In this document: positions 43,998 through 56,188 of the stretch, in pieces
Numbering within the stretch: position 1 is the first letter of the stretch
Layout: each line of letters begins with the position of its first letter
NCBI RefSeq assembly: GCF_032854445.1
Contig: NC_088301.1
Coordinates: forward strand, 3,534,001 to 3,598,000
Length of the DNA stretch: 64,000 bases
Source: Liolophura sinensis
Taxonomy: Eukaryota; Mollusca; Polyplacophora; Chitonida; Chitonidae
Reading direction: 5' to 3'
Notes under the pieces: model-generated
Told to the model about the DNA's origin: nothing
Database searches by the model: none
What the model saw: only the letters and a program-made list of their open reading frames with translations
Position numbers and translations under genes: made by a program

Positions 43998-44131
43998 CTG
44001 GTGTTGTGCCTACCAATTCCTGTGTCAGATAAGGCACACCTGGTGGTGTGCCTACCTATTCCTGTGTCAGATAAGGCACACCTGGTGGTGTGCCTACCTA
44101 TTCCTGTGTCAGATAAGGCACACCTGTTGTG
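43998..44131. repeat. 42-bp tandem repeat, about three units
   Basis: Unit CCTGGTGGTGTGCCTACC followed by TATTCCTGTGTCAGATAAGG and CACA. The units are nearly identical, so expansion is recent. Confidence 0.95.
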
Positions 44132-44157
44132 TTGTACTTATTTTTACCGCCATCATA

Positions 44158-45770
44158 TAAGACATCATTAGTACTGTCTCCAAACAAGTCATTTGCACTG
44201 TCTCCAAACAAGTCATTTGTATTGTCTCCACACAAGCCAATAGTGCTGTCTCTACACAAGTCATTAGTATTGTCTCCAAACAACTCATTAATACTGTCTT
44301 CACACAAGTCAATAGTACTGTTTCCAAACAAGTCATGTTTACTGTCTCCAAATAAGTCATTATTACTGTCTGCAAACAAGTCATTAGTACTGTCTCCAAA
44401 CAAGTCATTAGTATTGTCTCCAAACAAGTCATTAGTACTGTCTCCAAACAAGTCATTAGTGCTGTCTGCAAACAAGTCATTTGTGCTCTCCCCAAACAAG
44501 TCATTAGTGCTGTCTCCAAACAAGTCATTTGTGCTGTCTCCAAATGAGTCATTAGTACTGTCTCCAAACAAGTCATTAGTACTGTCTCCAAACAAGTCAT
44601 GTTTACTGTCGCCACACAAGTCGTTAGTGCTGTCTCTAAACAAGTCATTAGTACTGTACCCACACAAGCCATTAGAACTGTCTCTACACAGGTCATTAGT
44701 GTTGTTTCCAAAGAAGTCATTAGTACTGTCTCCAAACAAGTCATTAGTACTGTCTCCAGACAAGTCATTAGTAGTGTCTCGACACAAGGTATTAGTATCG
44801 TCTCCACACAAGTCATTAGTACTGTCTCCAAACAAGTCATTAGTACTGTCTCCACACGAGTCATTAGTACTGTCCCCACACTAGTCACTAGTACTGTCTC
44901 CACACTAGTCACTAGTACTGTCTCCACACTAGTCACTAGTACTGTCTCCACACAAGCCATTAGTATTGTCTCCACACAAGTCATTAGTTCTATCTCCAAA
45001 TGAGTCATTAGTACTGTCTCCAAACAAGTCATAAGTACTGTCTCTAAACAAATCATTAGCACTGTCTCCAAGCAAGTCAGTAGTACTGTCTCCACACAAG
45101 CCATTAGTAGTGTCCCCAAATAAGTCATTAGTGCTGTCTCCACACAAGTCATTAGTGCTGTCTCCAAACAAGTCATGTTTACTGTCTCCAAACAAGTCAT
45201 GTTTACTGTCTCCAAACAAGTCATTAGTGCTCTCTCCAAACAAATCATGTTTACTGTCTCCAAACAAGTCATTAGTGCTGTCCGCACACAAGTCATTAGT
45301 ACTGTCTCCAAACAAGTCATTAGTACTGTCTCCAAACAAGTCATTAGTACTGTCTCCAAACAAGTCATTAGTATTGTCTCCAAACAAGTCATTAGTACTG
45401 TCTCTACACAAGTCATTAGTATTGTCTCCAAACAAGTCATTTGTACTGTCTCCACACGAGTCATTAGTATTGTCTCCAAACAAGTCAGTAGTAGTGTCTC
45501 GACACAAGGTATTAGTATCGTCTCCACACAAGTCATTAGCACTGTCTCCAAACAAGTCATTAGTACTGCCTCCACACGAGTCATTAGTACTGTCCCCACA
45601 CTAGTCACTAGTACTGTCTCCACACTAGTCACTAGTACTGTCTCAACACTAGTTACTAGTACTGTCTCCACAGAAGTCATTAATACTGTCTCCACACTAG
45701 TCACTAGTACTGTCTCCACACAAGTCACTAGTACTGTCTCCACACAAGTCACTAGTACTGTCTTTGAACA
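44158..45770. repeat. 24-bp satellite array S24-a, about 67 units
   Basis: Unit AAGTCATTAGTACTG followed by TCTCCAAAC. Variants (GTTTACTG, TAGTATTG, CACACTAGTCAC) recur in order. The block around 44771 (GTAGTGTCTCGACACAAGG) recurs at 45491, giving a 720-bp higher-order unit of 30 monomers. Because 24 is a multiple of three, long open frames (up to 565 aa) exist on both strands; they are not called as genes. Confidence 0.95.
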
Positions 45771-45934
45771 CATGGTTAACCATTCGAACACTGAAGCCAC
45801 ATACAAATCTGTGAACCAAACATTCTGTCAATGAAGCCCTTCATCGTTTCCTCGACTGATTCACCAATCCTGCAAATCTTAGGCTACAGATCAATCTATA
45901 ATCCATTCACCCTGTCAATCCATCATTCATTCGA

Positions 45935-47255
45935 CCAAACAATTTACCATCCATTCGACCAAACAATTTACCATCCATTCGACCAAACAATTTATCATCC
46001 ATTTAGCAAGAAGTTTACCCTCCATTTGACCAAACAATTTACCATCCATTTAGCAAGCAATTTACCATCCATTCGACCAAACAATTTACCATCCATTCGA
46101 CCAAACAATTTATCATCCATTTAGCAAGCAGTTTACCCTCCATTTGACCAAACAATTTACCATCCATTTAGCAAGCAATTTACCATCCATTTGACCAAAC
46201 AATTTACCATCCATTCGACCAAACAATTTACCATCCATTCGACCAAACAATTTATCATCCATTTAGCAAGCAATTTACCATCCATTTGACCAAACAATTT
46301 ATCGTCCATTTAGCAAACAATTTACCATCCATTCGACCCAACAATTTACCATCCATTCGACCAAACAATTTACCATCCATTCGACCAAACAATTTACCAT
46401 CCATTCGACCCAACAATTTACCATCCATTCGACCCAATAATTTACCATCCATTCAACCCAACAATTTACCATCCATTCAACCCAACAATTTACCATCCAT
46501 TCGACCCAACAATTTACCATCCATTCGACCCAACATTTTTTAATCCATTCGACCCAACAATTCACTATCCATTTAGCAAGCAATTTATCATCCATTCCAC
46601 CAAGCAATTTACCATCCATTTAGCAAGCAATTTACCATCCATTCGACCAAACAATTTACCATCCACTCCACCAAACAATTTACCATCCACTCCACCAAAC
46701 AATTTACTATCCATTCGACCAAACAATTTATCATCCATTCAACCCAACAATTTACCATCCATTCGACCCGACAATTTACCATCCATTCGACCCAATAATT
46801 TACCGTCCATTCGATCCGACAATTTACCATCCATTCGACCTAGTAATTTACCATCCATTCGACCAAACAATTTATCATCCATTCGACCCAACAATTTATC
46901 ATCCATTCGACCCAATAATTTACCATCCATTCAACCCAACAATTTACCATCCATTCGACCCAACAATTTACCATCCATTCGACCCGACAATTTACCATCC
47001 ATTCCACCCAATAATTTACCATCCATTCGACCCAACAATTTACCATCCATTCCACCCAACAATTTACCATCCATTCCACCCAATAATTTACCATCCATTC
47101 GACCCAACAATTTACCATCCATTCAACCCAACAATTTACCATCCATTCGACCCGACAATTTACCATCCATTCGACCCAACAATTTACCATTCATTTAGCA
47201 AGCAATTTATCATCCATTCGACCAAGCAATTTACCATCCATTTAGCAAGCAATTT
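45935..47255. repeat. 24-bp satellite array S24-b, about 55 units
   Basis: Unit CCATTCGACCCAACAATT followed by TACCAT, with ACCAAAC variants, plus a 23-bp variant CCATTTAGCAAGCAATT followed by TACCAT. It starts about 165 bp after S24-a. Frames over it are repeat artefacts. Confidence 0.95.
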
Positions 47256-48361
47256 CAAATCAGCGAATACGGTCCATGGACGCAAAATAATTATAAATCG
47301 GATGACTAAAGATCAATACTAGTGAATATCACCGACTGAACATTAAAGTTTTGTGGTCTAGAGGCCTCCAGCGTGCAACAGATTATAACAGCAATCGTCT
47401 TCAATTTTGCCCAAACCTATATTGCGTGGGCTAAAACTACTTACGTACATTAATAGGACATTGTTTAAACCTGACCGAACTCGCAGCTCGCTAGATGGAA
47501 TCTTGCTGATTAGATAAATCCATGAATAGCTCCGTGTAAGCATTTGTCCAATCCAGTTTTATGTTTTAAATATTTGTGTCTTCTTTCTGAAATACTTTAA
47601 TGAAATGTTTCAGTAAATCTTGATTGTATCAAAATGAGCACAGATTGTTGGATTTGAGATACGGACACTGGACAAACATGACAACGGCTGCTCAGTAGCC
47701 ATACATTAACATGTTATTCTGTGTTACTTCCATCTACATGTAATGAGTAATACAAGAACATTATGAGGCTTCTAACCTGAAGCTGGAAGCATATTCGTTT
47801 TGGCCAGATTATTGTTTGCTTTTTATTATTTTCCTAGAAAACCTCAAATCTCAGCTATTGTTTACTTACACCATTCTTTACTAAATACCTATATATCAAA
47901 TTACGCACCACCGATCTACTTAGCCACGATGTTGGTGTTATAAAAATCTTTTAAAACACACTTTCTTCAAAACCGCTCGAGTTCTTGCTACATGGTGTTT
48001 GTTACCTTGGCACTTGATCGATGATAGATAGATAAGGTCAGTGGAATGTGATGGAAACATTATTGTAGTGGAACACCTAGTATTGTATTACGTCCTGATG
48101 CCAATAATATTCAAAACAGATGTTACATGTTGGTGTGAAGTTTCTAATTTACAGAAATTGTCAGCTACCACCGTGTTTAGATCACAACAAGATACAATAT
48201 TATTTATACTCAAAAACACTTCAGATAAACAGGAGTTTCCATAAGAGAAAGCTGGTTTATTTTCGCTTTTATTTAACAAAATTCCGAAACGGTTTCATTA
48301 TCTGTTGATTTGTCTATAATTTGAAAGATCGTAAACACTGTCTCGTAAACACTTCACTTTT
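47256..48361. other. No gene seen
   Basis: Single-copy-looking DNA between two repeat domains. No frame with recognisable content. Confidence 0.5.
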
Positions 48362-48640
48362 CCCATCTGATCGTGTTAATGGTTAGAGCGTCCGCCTCGA
48401 AGTCGAGATGCCCGAGATCAAACCCAGGTCGGGTCAATACCAAAGACTTTAAAAATGGTACATGTTTCTGCTTCGCTTGATGCCATGTCCGGTGTCTTCG
48501 AACTGATACTTCAGTGGTTGCAGCACCTTGGCGGCATAGATTCGCCCTGCCACCAGAAGACATAGTATATGTACATACACCCAATGACTCCTCGTCGTAG
48601 TATGATTGAAAAATTGTTATGCTCGACGTAATACATATCG
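48362..48640 (+). mobile_element. SINE-III (third tRNA-headed family)
   Basis: The head reads GGTTAGAGCGTCCGCCTCG, then GAGATCAAACCCAGGTC (B-box-like). The body (GATACTTCAGTGGTTGCAGC, GATTCGCCCTGCCACC) differs from families I and II. The tail CCTCGTCGTAGTATGATTG, then AAAAATTGTT and GCTCGACGTAA, matches the tail of SINE-II. Target duplication not found. Confidence 0.8.
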
Positions 48641-49224
48641 TTTCCGCGTCTGATGAACGCAACTGGACTATTTCCTAAAATATATCTGTATGTGAAATGA
48701 ACCTCTTTCCCGAACGTGCATGACCTATTGATTAACTCATCAGAATTTCTCTTCTGCGTGTGGCTTACTTGAGTTTTCTCGTTTACTTTGCTTAAGGGCA
48801 AAAATTATTCACACAGCCGGTGTATTGTCGTTTCAGGTTATATAAAATTGCGCGTCGAAAGGGAGACTACCTGTATTGCTCTCTTTTTTTTCTTTGCGAG
48901 ACGGTTTACTTCCCCCTTAATACTGGTATTGACGTTACCTTGTCATTTACGTACTAACTGTCTAAAAGTCTGAAAAATTTGTATGCCTGTTGCCAAAAAT
49001 TTAATTCTCTTCCGAATTGTTTCGCAGGACCTGAAAATATCACAATGTATGGCTTCCGTGCTCAATATTTTTGAAATCAGTAACTATTCTCTTCGGCTGA
49101 ACGAATTTCCAATCACATGGACGATCAAGTAATGAGCTTGGTATTCATCATTACCCAGAAGGCCGCTGGCAATATCCACAGTGGGCAACACTCTCTGCTA
49201 TGTGGTTTTCTAGTCTTTTTGTGA
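48641..49224. other. No gene seen
   Basis: No repeat or recognisable frame. Confidence 0.45.
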
Positions 49225-49850
49225 AAAGCGTGGAGATGTGACATGTGTGGGGGTGTAACGTGTAGGGGCGTGACATGTGTGACATGTGTGGGGTGTAACG
49301 TATAGTTTTTGACGTGTAGGGTTTGACGTGTGGGGGTTTGACGTGTGTGGGGTAAGGCGTGGCATGCGTAAGGCGTGACATGTGTGAGACGTGGGAAGTG
49401 TGAGGTGTTACGTGTGGAGATTTGACGTGTGGGATGTGACGTGTAGCTGTAACATGTGTGGGGTTTGACATGTGTGGGGTGAGACATGTGTGGGTAAGAC
49501 GTGGGTGGGGTGCGACATGGAAGGGGTGTGACATGTGTAAGGTGAGACGTGTGGAGTGTGACATGTGTGGAATTTGAGGTGAGTGTGGTGTGACATGTGT
49601 TGGGTGTGACATTTGTGGGGGTGTGGCATATTAAGGCGTGGCATGTGACCTGACGTGACCTGTGAGGTGTGATATGCGCAAGGCGTGGCATGTGTTGGGC
49701 GTGACATGTGAGTTGTGACATGTGTATGGCGTGATAGTTGTGGGGTAAGACAAGTGTGATATGTATGGGGGTAACATATGTCAGGTGTGATATTTGTGCG
49801 GGTATGACATGTGTGATATTTGTGCGGTGTGACATGTCGACGTCAATGTA
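49225..49850. repeat. TG-rich irregular minisatellite
   Basis: A GTGTGACATGTGTGGGG-like theme repeats every 10-20 bp with much variation. G and T dominate the plus strand. The minus-strand 153- and 236-aa frames (His/Thr/Pro-rich) are artefacts. Confidence 0.9.
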
Positions 49851-50009
49851 TGTCGAAGACAGTGAAGCAGTTGATAAGTTTTAGGAGGATTTTTTGAAAT
49901 AAAACATGAAAATAAACAAGAAATCAAATGCAAAAAAAAAGATTCATTGAAACGATACTGAGTGAAGATGTGAAAATGTGTTATAATCTGTGAAGAGTGC
50001 TTCACAGCA

Positions 50010-51145
50010 CTGCACCCTGCATCTTGGACGTACATGGATGTACTAATACAGGATAGCAAGTGGCCGCCTCCACCCTGCATCTTCGACGTACATGGATGTA
50101 CTAATACAGGATAGCAAGTGGCCGCCTCCACCCTGCATCTTGGATGTACATACATGTACCCATACAGGATAGCAAGTGGCCGCCTCCACCCTGCATCTTC
50201 GACGTACACGGATGTACTAATACAGGATAGCAAGTGGCCGCCTCCACCCTCCATCTTCGACGTACACGGATGTACTAATACAGGATAGCAAGTGGCCGCC
50301 TCCACCCTCCCATCTTCGACGTACACGGATGTACTAATACAGGATAGCAAGTGGCCCGCCTCCACCCTCCATCTTGGACGTACACGGATGTACTAATACA
50401 GGATAGCAAGTGGCCGCCTCCACCCTCCATCTTCGACGTACACGGATGTATTAATACAGGATAGCAAGTGGCCGCCTCCACCCCTGGCATCTTCGACGTA
50501 CACGGATGTACTAATACAGGATAGCAAGTGGCCGCCTCCACCCTCCATCTTGGACGTACACGGATGTACTAATACAGGATAGCAAGTGGCCGCCTCCACC
50601 CTCCATCTTGGACGTACACGGATGTACTAATACAGGATAGCAAGTGGCGCCTCCACCCTCCATCTTCGACGTACATGGATGCACTAATACAGGATAGCAA
50701 GTGGCCGCCTCCACATGCATCTTGGACGTACGTGGATGTACTAATACAGGATAACAAGTGGCCGCCTCACCCTCCATCTTCGACGTACAACGGATGTACT
50801 AATACAGGAGAGCAAGTGGCCGCCTCCACCCTCCATCTTGGACGTACATGGATGTACTCATACAGGATAGCAAGTGGCCGCCTCCACCCTGCATCTTGGA
50901 CGTACATGGATGTACTAATACAGGAGAGCAAGTGGCCGCCTCCACCCTCCATCTTCGACGTACACGGATGTACTAATACAGGATAGCAAGTGGCCGCCTC
51001 CACCCTCCATCTTGGACGTAGACGGATTTATCAATACAGGATAGCAAGTGGCCGCCTCCACCCTCCATCTTGGACGTACATGGATGTACTCATACAGGAT
51101 AGCAAGTGGCCGCCTCCACCCTCCATCTTGGCCGTATATGGATGT
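50010..51145. repeat. 58-bp minisatellite, about 19 units
   Basis: Unit ATGTACTAATACAGGATAGC, then AAGTGGCCGCCTCCACCC, then a CATCTTSGACGTACAYGG end. Spacing of CTAATACAGG is 58 bp. Units are very similar, differing mainly at TTGGAC/TTCGAC and ACATGG/ACACGG. Confidence 0.96.
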
Positions 51146-51639
51146 TTCCTCGTCAACAGTCAGTATTTTTACTGCGGCCTGGTTACATACTTTATTTCTA
51201 GTTCCTATGTGTTCTGCATATTTCGTCTAGTTCCAGTTAGGTGACAGTCTTTAATATGTTAAGTGTGAACTAATGGAAAACTTTCGCCTACATATGTTTA
51301 AATTTATTATTGTGTTGGACACTCTTAATCCAGTCTCCGCTCCATGTTGAGGCTGGCTGATAAACCATGCAGTCATGACTGGTCACTCGCCCCGCAGTCA
51401 CAGACTTATACTACCCCTCCGTGACAATGCTTAAAATGTAGCATTGAGTTTGACCATCGACACCACGGCATGTTGAAGTATGACAGATTATCCCAGAACC
51501 TACTAAACAAACAAGACGTACGTTCTACAGCACGTTCATGAACTCTGCAGATTTACCTCAGTGGTAAACCAGGTTTTAATATTCTCTTATCCACATATGA
51601 ACTACATATGCCCTTATAATTTTTACAACCTTGTTGTAC
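51146..51639. other. No gene seen
   Basis: Short spacer between two minisatellites. Confidence 0.45.
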
Positions 51640-52390
51640 ACAGTATTACCAGTACCGCCTTGTGTCTTGTACAACCGTATTGAATACAATATTAACGGGT
51701 ATGGCCTTATGATTTGTACAACCTTATTGTATAAAGTATTAACGGTATGGCCTTATAGCTTGTACAACGTTGTTGTATACAGTATTAACGGTATGGCCTT
51801 ATGATTTGTACAACCTTGTTTTATACAGTATTTAAGGGTACGGCCTTGTGACTTGTACAACCTTATTGTATATAGTATTAACGGTACGGCCTTAAGACGT
51901 GTACATCCTTGTCGAATACAGTATTAACGGTACGGCCTTATGACTTGTATAACCTTGTTGTATACTATATTAACGGTATGGCCTTATGATTTGTACAACC
52001 TGGTTGTATACAGTATGAACGGTACGGCCTTATGATTTGTACAACCTGGTTGTATACAGTATGAATGGTACGGCGTTGTGACTTGTACAACCTTGTTATA
52101 TACAGTATTAACGGTATGGCCTTATGACTTGCACAACCTTGTTTTATACAGTATTAACGGTACGGCCTTATGACTTGTACAACCTTATTGTATATAGTAT
52201 TAACGGGTACGGCCTTAAGACGTGTACAACCTTGTTGAATACAGTATTAACTGTACGCCTTATGACTTGTCTAACCTTGTTGTATACAGTATTAACGGTA
52301 TGGCCTTATGACTTGTACAACCTTGTTGTATACAGTATTAATGGTACGGCCTTATGTTTGTACAGCCTTGTTGTATACAGTATGAACGGT
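51640..52390. repeat. 46-bp minisatellite, about 16 units
   Basis: Unit TTGTACAACCTTGTTGTATA, then CAGTATTAACGGTACGG, then CCTTATGAC. TACGG/TATGG and TTGTTG/TTATTG variants alternate irregularly. Confidence 0.95.
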
Positions 52391-52693
52391 ATATACTGTT
52401 TGTTGTAAATTTACACTGCTGGTTTTTCAGTGCAGACCGAACACTTGACATTGCTTTATCTTTACAATGAAAGCACGAGGAGATCTTTACCTACCTTCAA
52501 TTATTTTGCACCTGTCAACTGATGTTCCAGGTCAAACCTATCAACCCTTGTCAACAGCCTCTTCTCACATGTTTGTTTATCTATTCAAAGCAAACACGTG
52601 ACGCCATTTACCTGTAAGAGCTTAGTTGTCGGTGAGGTCTGAATATTTCAGCCGTTCGGTCGTTAAGTGCAAACTTAACACTATCTGTATATG

Positions 52694-52858
52694 TTTATTT
52701 ATTTTATTTTATTTCATTGGTGTTTTACGACGTACTCGAGAATATTCCACTTACACGATGGCGACCAGCATTAAGGTGGAAAGAAACCGGCAGAGCCCGG
52801 GGGAAGCCACGACCATCCGTAGGTTGCTGACACACCTTACCTACGGCCGGAGAGGACA
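52694..52858 (-). mobile_element. SINE-I, 5'-truncated at insertion
   Basis: Tail and core only (ATTGGTGTTTTACGACGTAC to CCTACGGCCGGAGAGGAC). ATCTGTATATG is duplicated at 52683-52693 and 52859-52869, so the element arrived without its tRNA-like head. Confidence 0.93.
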
Positions 52859-52884
52859 ATCTGTATATGACACAATAGCATTTC

Positions 52885-53015
52885 CCGTACATATTTATAT
52901 ATTTATCTATTTGATTATGTTTTACCTATACTCAATATTATTTCACCTGAAACAACAGGGCGACCAGCATCAAGGCGGGAGGAAACCACGGCCATCCGTG
53001 GGTTCCACTCAAATT
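52885..53015 (-). mobile_element. SINE-I relic, tail and part of core
   Basis: ATTTATCTATTTGATTATGT, then CACCTGAAACAAC, then GCGACCAGCATCAAGGCGGG and CCATCCGTGGGTT. More diverged than its neighbour at 52694-52858. Confidence 0.65.
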
Positions 53016-53219
53016 TTGTGACATGCATTCTTTGTGGTTACGTAATTTGTATAAACTATCCAATGGTAATTATTGCAACATTTAGAGCTATTATTGTAGC
53101 TTGCATGTCTAGGAAAGTTTTGTAATAAAATAATCTTTCTTTCGTGAGGCCTCACAAATCTTTTATTTCTTAATCTCGTTTAACTTTTCTCGTAATCGGA
53201 AACGTCAAACTGCCTATAT

Positions 53220-53345
53220 CGTATACATATCGTCAACACTTCATAACCGTTCCAGGTTAATTATCGCGAGACCAATGTCCAAAACAATGTCCAACCCAAA
53301 ATAACACAGAAGAGAGAAAGTATACAAGCCTGGAAGTTAGGACGG
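53220..53345 (+). repeat. Dispersed repeat R1, copy 3 (partial)
   Basis: CGTTCCAGGTTAATTATCGC, GAGACCAATGTCCAAAAC, AAAGTATACAAGCCTGG and TTAGGAC match the middle of copies 1 and 2. Confidence 0.6.
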
Positions 53346-53364
53346 TTAGTGTAAGATAGAGAGA

Positions 53365-54098
53365 CATTTAGACACACAGATAGACAGACAAACATGAAAA
53401 CATACAGAGACACACACAAAACACATAAACAAATAGATAGACATGCAGACAAAGAAATAGACGTATACACATACAAAAAATATAGATAGATAGGACACCC
53501 AGACAAATAGTTAGACGTACACACACAAACATATAGATAGATAGACCAGACAGATAGAGGTATACACACACAAACATGACAGATAGATAGACAGACAAAT
53601 GACGCACACACACACACATAAACATATAGATAGACAGACAGACAGACGTACACACACAAACATATAGATAGATAGGTAGACGGACAGACAAATAGATAAA
53701 CGTACACACACATACAAAAGTATAGATAGACAGACACACGGACAAATAGTTAGACGTACACACACACACACAAACATAGAGATAGATAGAACGACAGGTA
53801 GACGTACACACACAAACATATAGATAAATAGACAGAAACACAAATAGTTAAACGTTCACACACACAAACATAGAGATAGATAGAAAGACAGGTAGACGTA
53901 CACACAAACATATAGATAGATAGACAGACAGACGTACACACACAAACATATAGATAGATAGGTAGACAGACAGACAAATAGATAAATGTACACACACATA
54001 CAAAAGTATAGATAGACAGACAAATGACGCACACACACACACATAAACATATAGATAGACAGACAGGCAGAGAAATAGACGCACACACACACAAACAT

Positions 54099-54151
<53 letters not shown>

Positions 54152-54300
54152 TAGATGGACGTACACACATACAAACATGTAAATAGACAGACAGACGGAC
54201 AAATAGTCAGACGTACACACACACTCACAAACATACAGATAGATAGACGTACATACACTCACAAACATATAGATAGATACACAGACGTACACGCAGAGAG
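53365..54300. repeat. Compound GATA/GACA/CA microsatellite
   Basis: AGATAGATAGACAGACAG blocks alternate with ACGTACACACACAAACAT blocks, with a pure CAGA run at 54105-54148. The minus-strand frames rich in Cys, Val, Tyr, Leu and Ser (up to 180 aa) are artefacts. Confidence 0.96.
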
Positions 54301-55204
54301 ACAGTAAGTGTTGAATTTATTTATTTGTATGATGTGTGTTTTATATGTCATTGCGTGAGAGAGAAAAGTTATCAGGACATAGGATATGCTTTTTACTCAT
54401 CTTTAAAGAGTGTTATAAATGCATGTGAAATGTAGAAATACTATTTTTAACTAAAATGAATACCGTCTGTTTTCTTGTCGATCCCGTTAATATTAAACAT
54501 CTGTGTGGTAAAGATGCCAGGTGCGTGGTCGGGGTTTAACTGTTAAATAGATAACAAAAACATAACGATCATCTGGTCGATATAGACCACACATGCGCCG
54601 TAGTTAATGTTTACACATGCTGTAGCACACGGGACCTTCCTGGATGTGTTCAGCTTGATTACATCATGTATGAATTTATTTTATGGATGGTCATACGATC
54701 ATACTAAAGCAGAATAGCCGTGACATATTTTACATAGTACATATAATACAGCATATTTAAAGTTATTTTCTTATCATATTTAAAGATATTATGTGTCTCG
54801 ACTCGATATTACTCAAAGACGCAAAATATTTTGGCTACATCAAATCATTTGTCCTTGTACGATGTAGATCAACTGTAATTTAAAAATATTTAACAGTTCC
54901 GTCATCCACAAGACTCGCTTTACAGATGAATTGTCGCTAGGCGAGTGGGCTGTAGGCGTTGATCTAGTGTTAGTGTCATTGGAAATTTTTAACATTTTTA
55001 ACGACTCTCATTGATTCGTAGGTTTTATTATTTTAAACAATATCATTGAGAACAAAAAAACTGTAAAGTATAATTAAAAGCAAAATAATGCAGACACAAA
55101 ATTAAATTAGACATAAATGATATAAATACAGGGACAAACTTCAAGAAACATGATAAACTGTTTATGTCTGCTGTTGGAAGGTGTGTAAACCGTGTAAATC
55201 TTTT
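54301..55204. other. No gene seen
   Basis: AT-rich DNA without clear repeats or recognisable frames. Confidence 0.5.
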
Positions 55205-55400
55205 CTCCGCGATGTTAATTTTTTGTCCCCGGTGGAATGGTTTTCTCCGCGGAATAAACAATTCTCTCCAGGGTGTAAACTATTCTCTCCAGGGTGTAAA
55301 CTATTTTCTCCGCTGTGTAAACCTCTTCTGTGCGCTGGAAATGTTTCCTCCACCGTTGAAAGGGTTTCTCCACGATTTAAACCTTTTTTCTTGAGGTGAA
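55205..55400. repeat. 21-bp tandem repeat, degenerate
   Basis: ATTCTCTCCAGGGTGTAAAC recurs exactly at 55261 and 55282. More diverged units (TTTTCTCCGC, TTTCTCCACG) lie on both sides. Confidence 0.85.
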
Positions 55401-55738
55401 TAGTTAACCCCGTGAGATAATCTCAGAATGATAGGCCAAAGATTTGAATGTAGCTTCCACTGCTCTCTGCCAGTTCTATGTGAGGAGGTTTTTCGAGTAT
55501 TTGTCTAGGTGCCATGGTTTCCTTCTCATTATTCCCCTCATAATCTTGAATGAAATACGATGAATGTGAATTTTTTTTTTGCTTTGTTTTCCTGTTTTCT
55601 CTTCACCTGGGAGTTAACCTTTCGTGAGTTTCCGAAGGTCAGTCAGTACAACTTTACATGCATTCACGTGTTGGATGAATAGTGTGAACTTATCCATCTC
55701 GAATGTCTATGTAAAAACTCCGCTAGCATTAGGTTGAA

Positions 55739-56004
55739 ATTTTGATTTGATTTGATTTGTGTTTTACGCCGTACTCAAGAATATTTCACTTATACAACGG
55801 CGGCCAGCATTATGGTGGGTGGAAACCGGACAGAGCCCGGGGTAAACCCACGACTATCTGCAGGTTGCTGGCAGACCGTCCCACGTACGGCCGGAGAGGA
55901 AGCCAGCATGAGCTGGACTTGAATTCACAGCGACCGCATTGGTGAGAGGCTCCTGGGTCATTACGCTGCGCTAGCGAGCTAACCAACTGAGCCACGGAGG
56001 CCCC
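55739..56004 (-). mobile_element. SINE-I, full length
   Basis: Tail with TTTGATTTGATTTG, complete core and head (GAGCCACGGAGGCCCC). TAGGTTGAA is duplicated at 55730-55738 and 56005-56013. Confidence 0.95.
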
Positions 56005-56167
56005 TAGGTTGAAGTTAGTTGGGTATATATGACATACTACAGATTTAATCATTGGTTATATATCCATGCAGCTAGTTAGAATTCCATGCATGTGTGTATC
56101 TGCAGCTGAGAAGTTTGTGTGTACAGGTGTATCCTGTGTCCTGATTTGCTTACTATCTTACACATAA

Positions 56168-56188
56168 GGGGGGGGGGGGGGGGGGGGG
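56168..56188. repeat. G21 homopolymer
   Basis: Twenty-one consecutive G on the plus strand. Its true length may differ because such runs are hard to sequence. Confidence 0.9.

Noticed and set aside
44109-45806. 565-aa minus-strand frame (and 245-, 251-, 219-, 208-aa frames) over the 24-bp array
   Set aside because: The period is a multiple of three, and frames stay open on both strands with the same eight-residue motif; this is a property of the satellite, not evidence of a protein.
49125-49835. 236-aa His/Thr/Pro-rich minus-strand frame
   Set aside because: It lies entirely over the irregular TG-rich minisatellite.
50010-52390. CRISPR-like array suggested by regular 58-bp and 46-bp repeats
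   Set aside because: The units are head-to-tail tandem repeats without unique spacers, in animal DNA.
53261-54292. Minus-strand frames of 104-180 aa rich in Cys, Val, Leu, Tyr and Ser
   Set aside because: They translate a GATA/GACA/CA compound microsatellite; several overlapping frames look alike.
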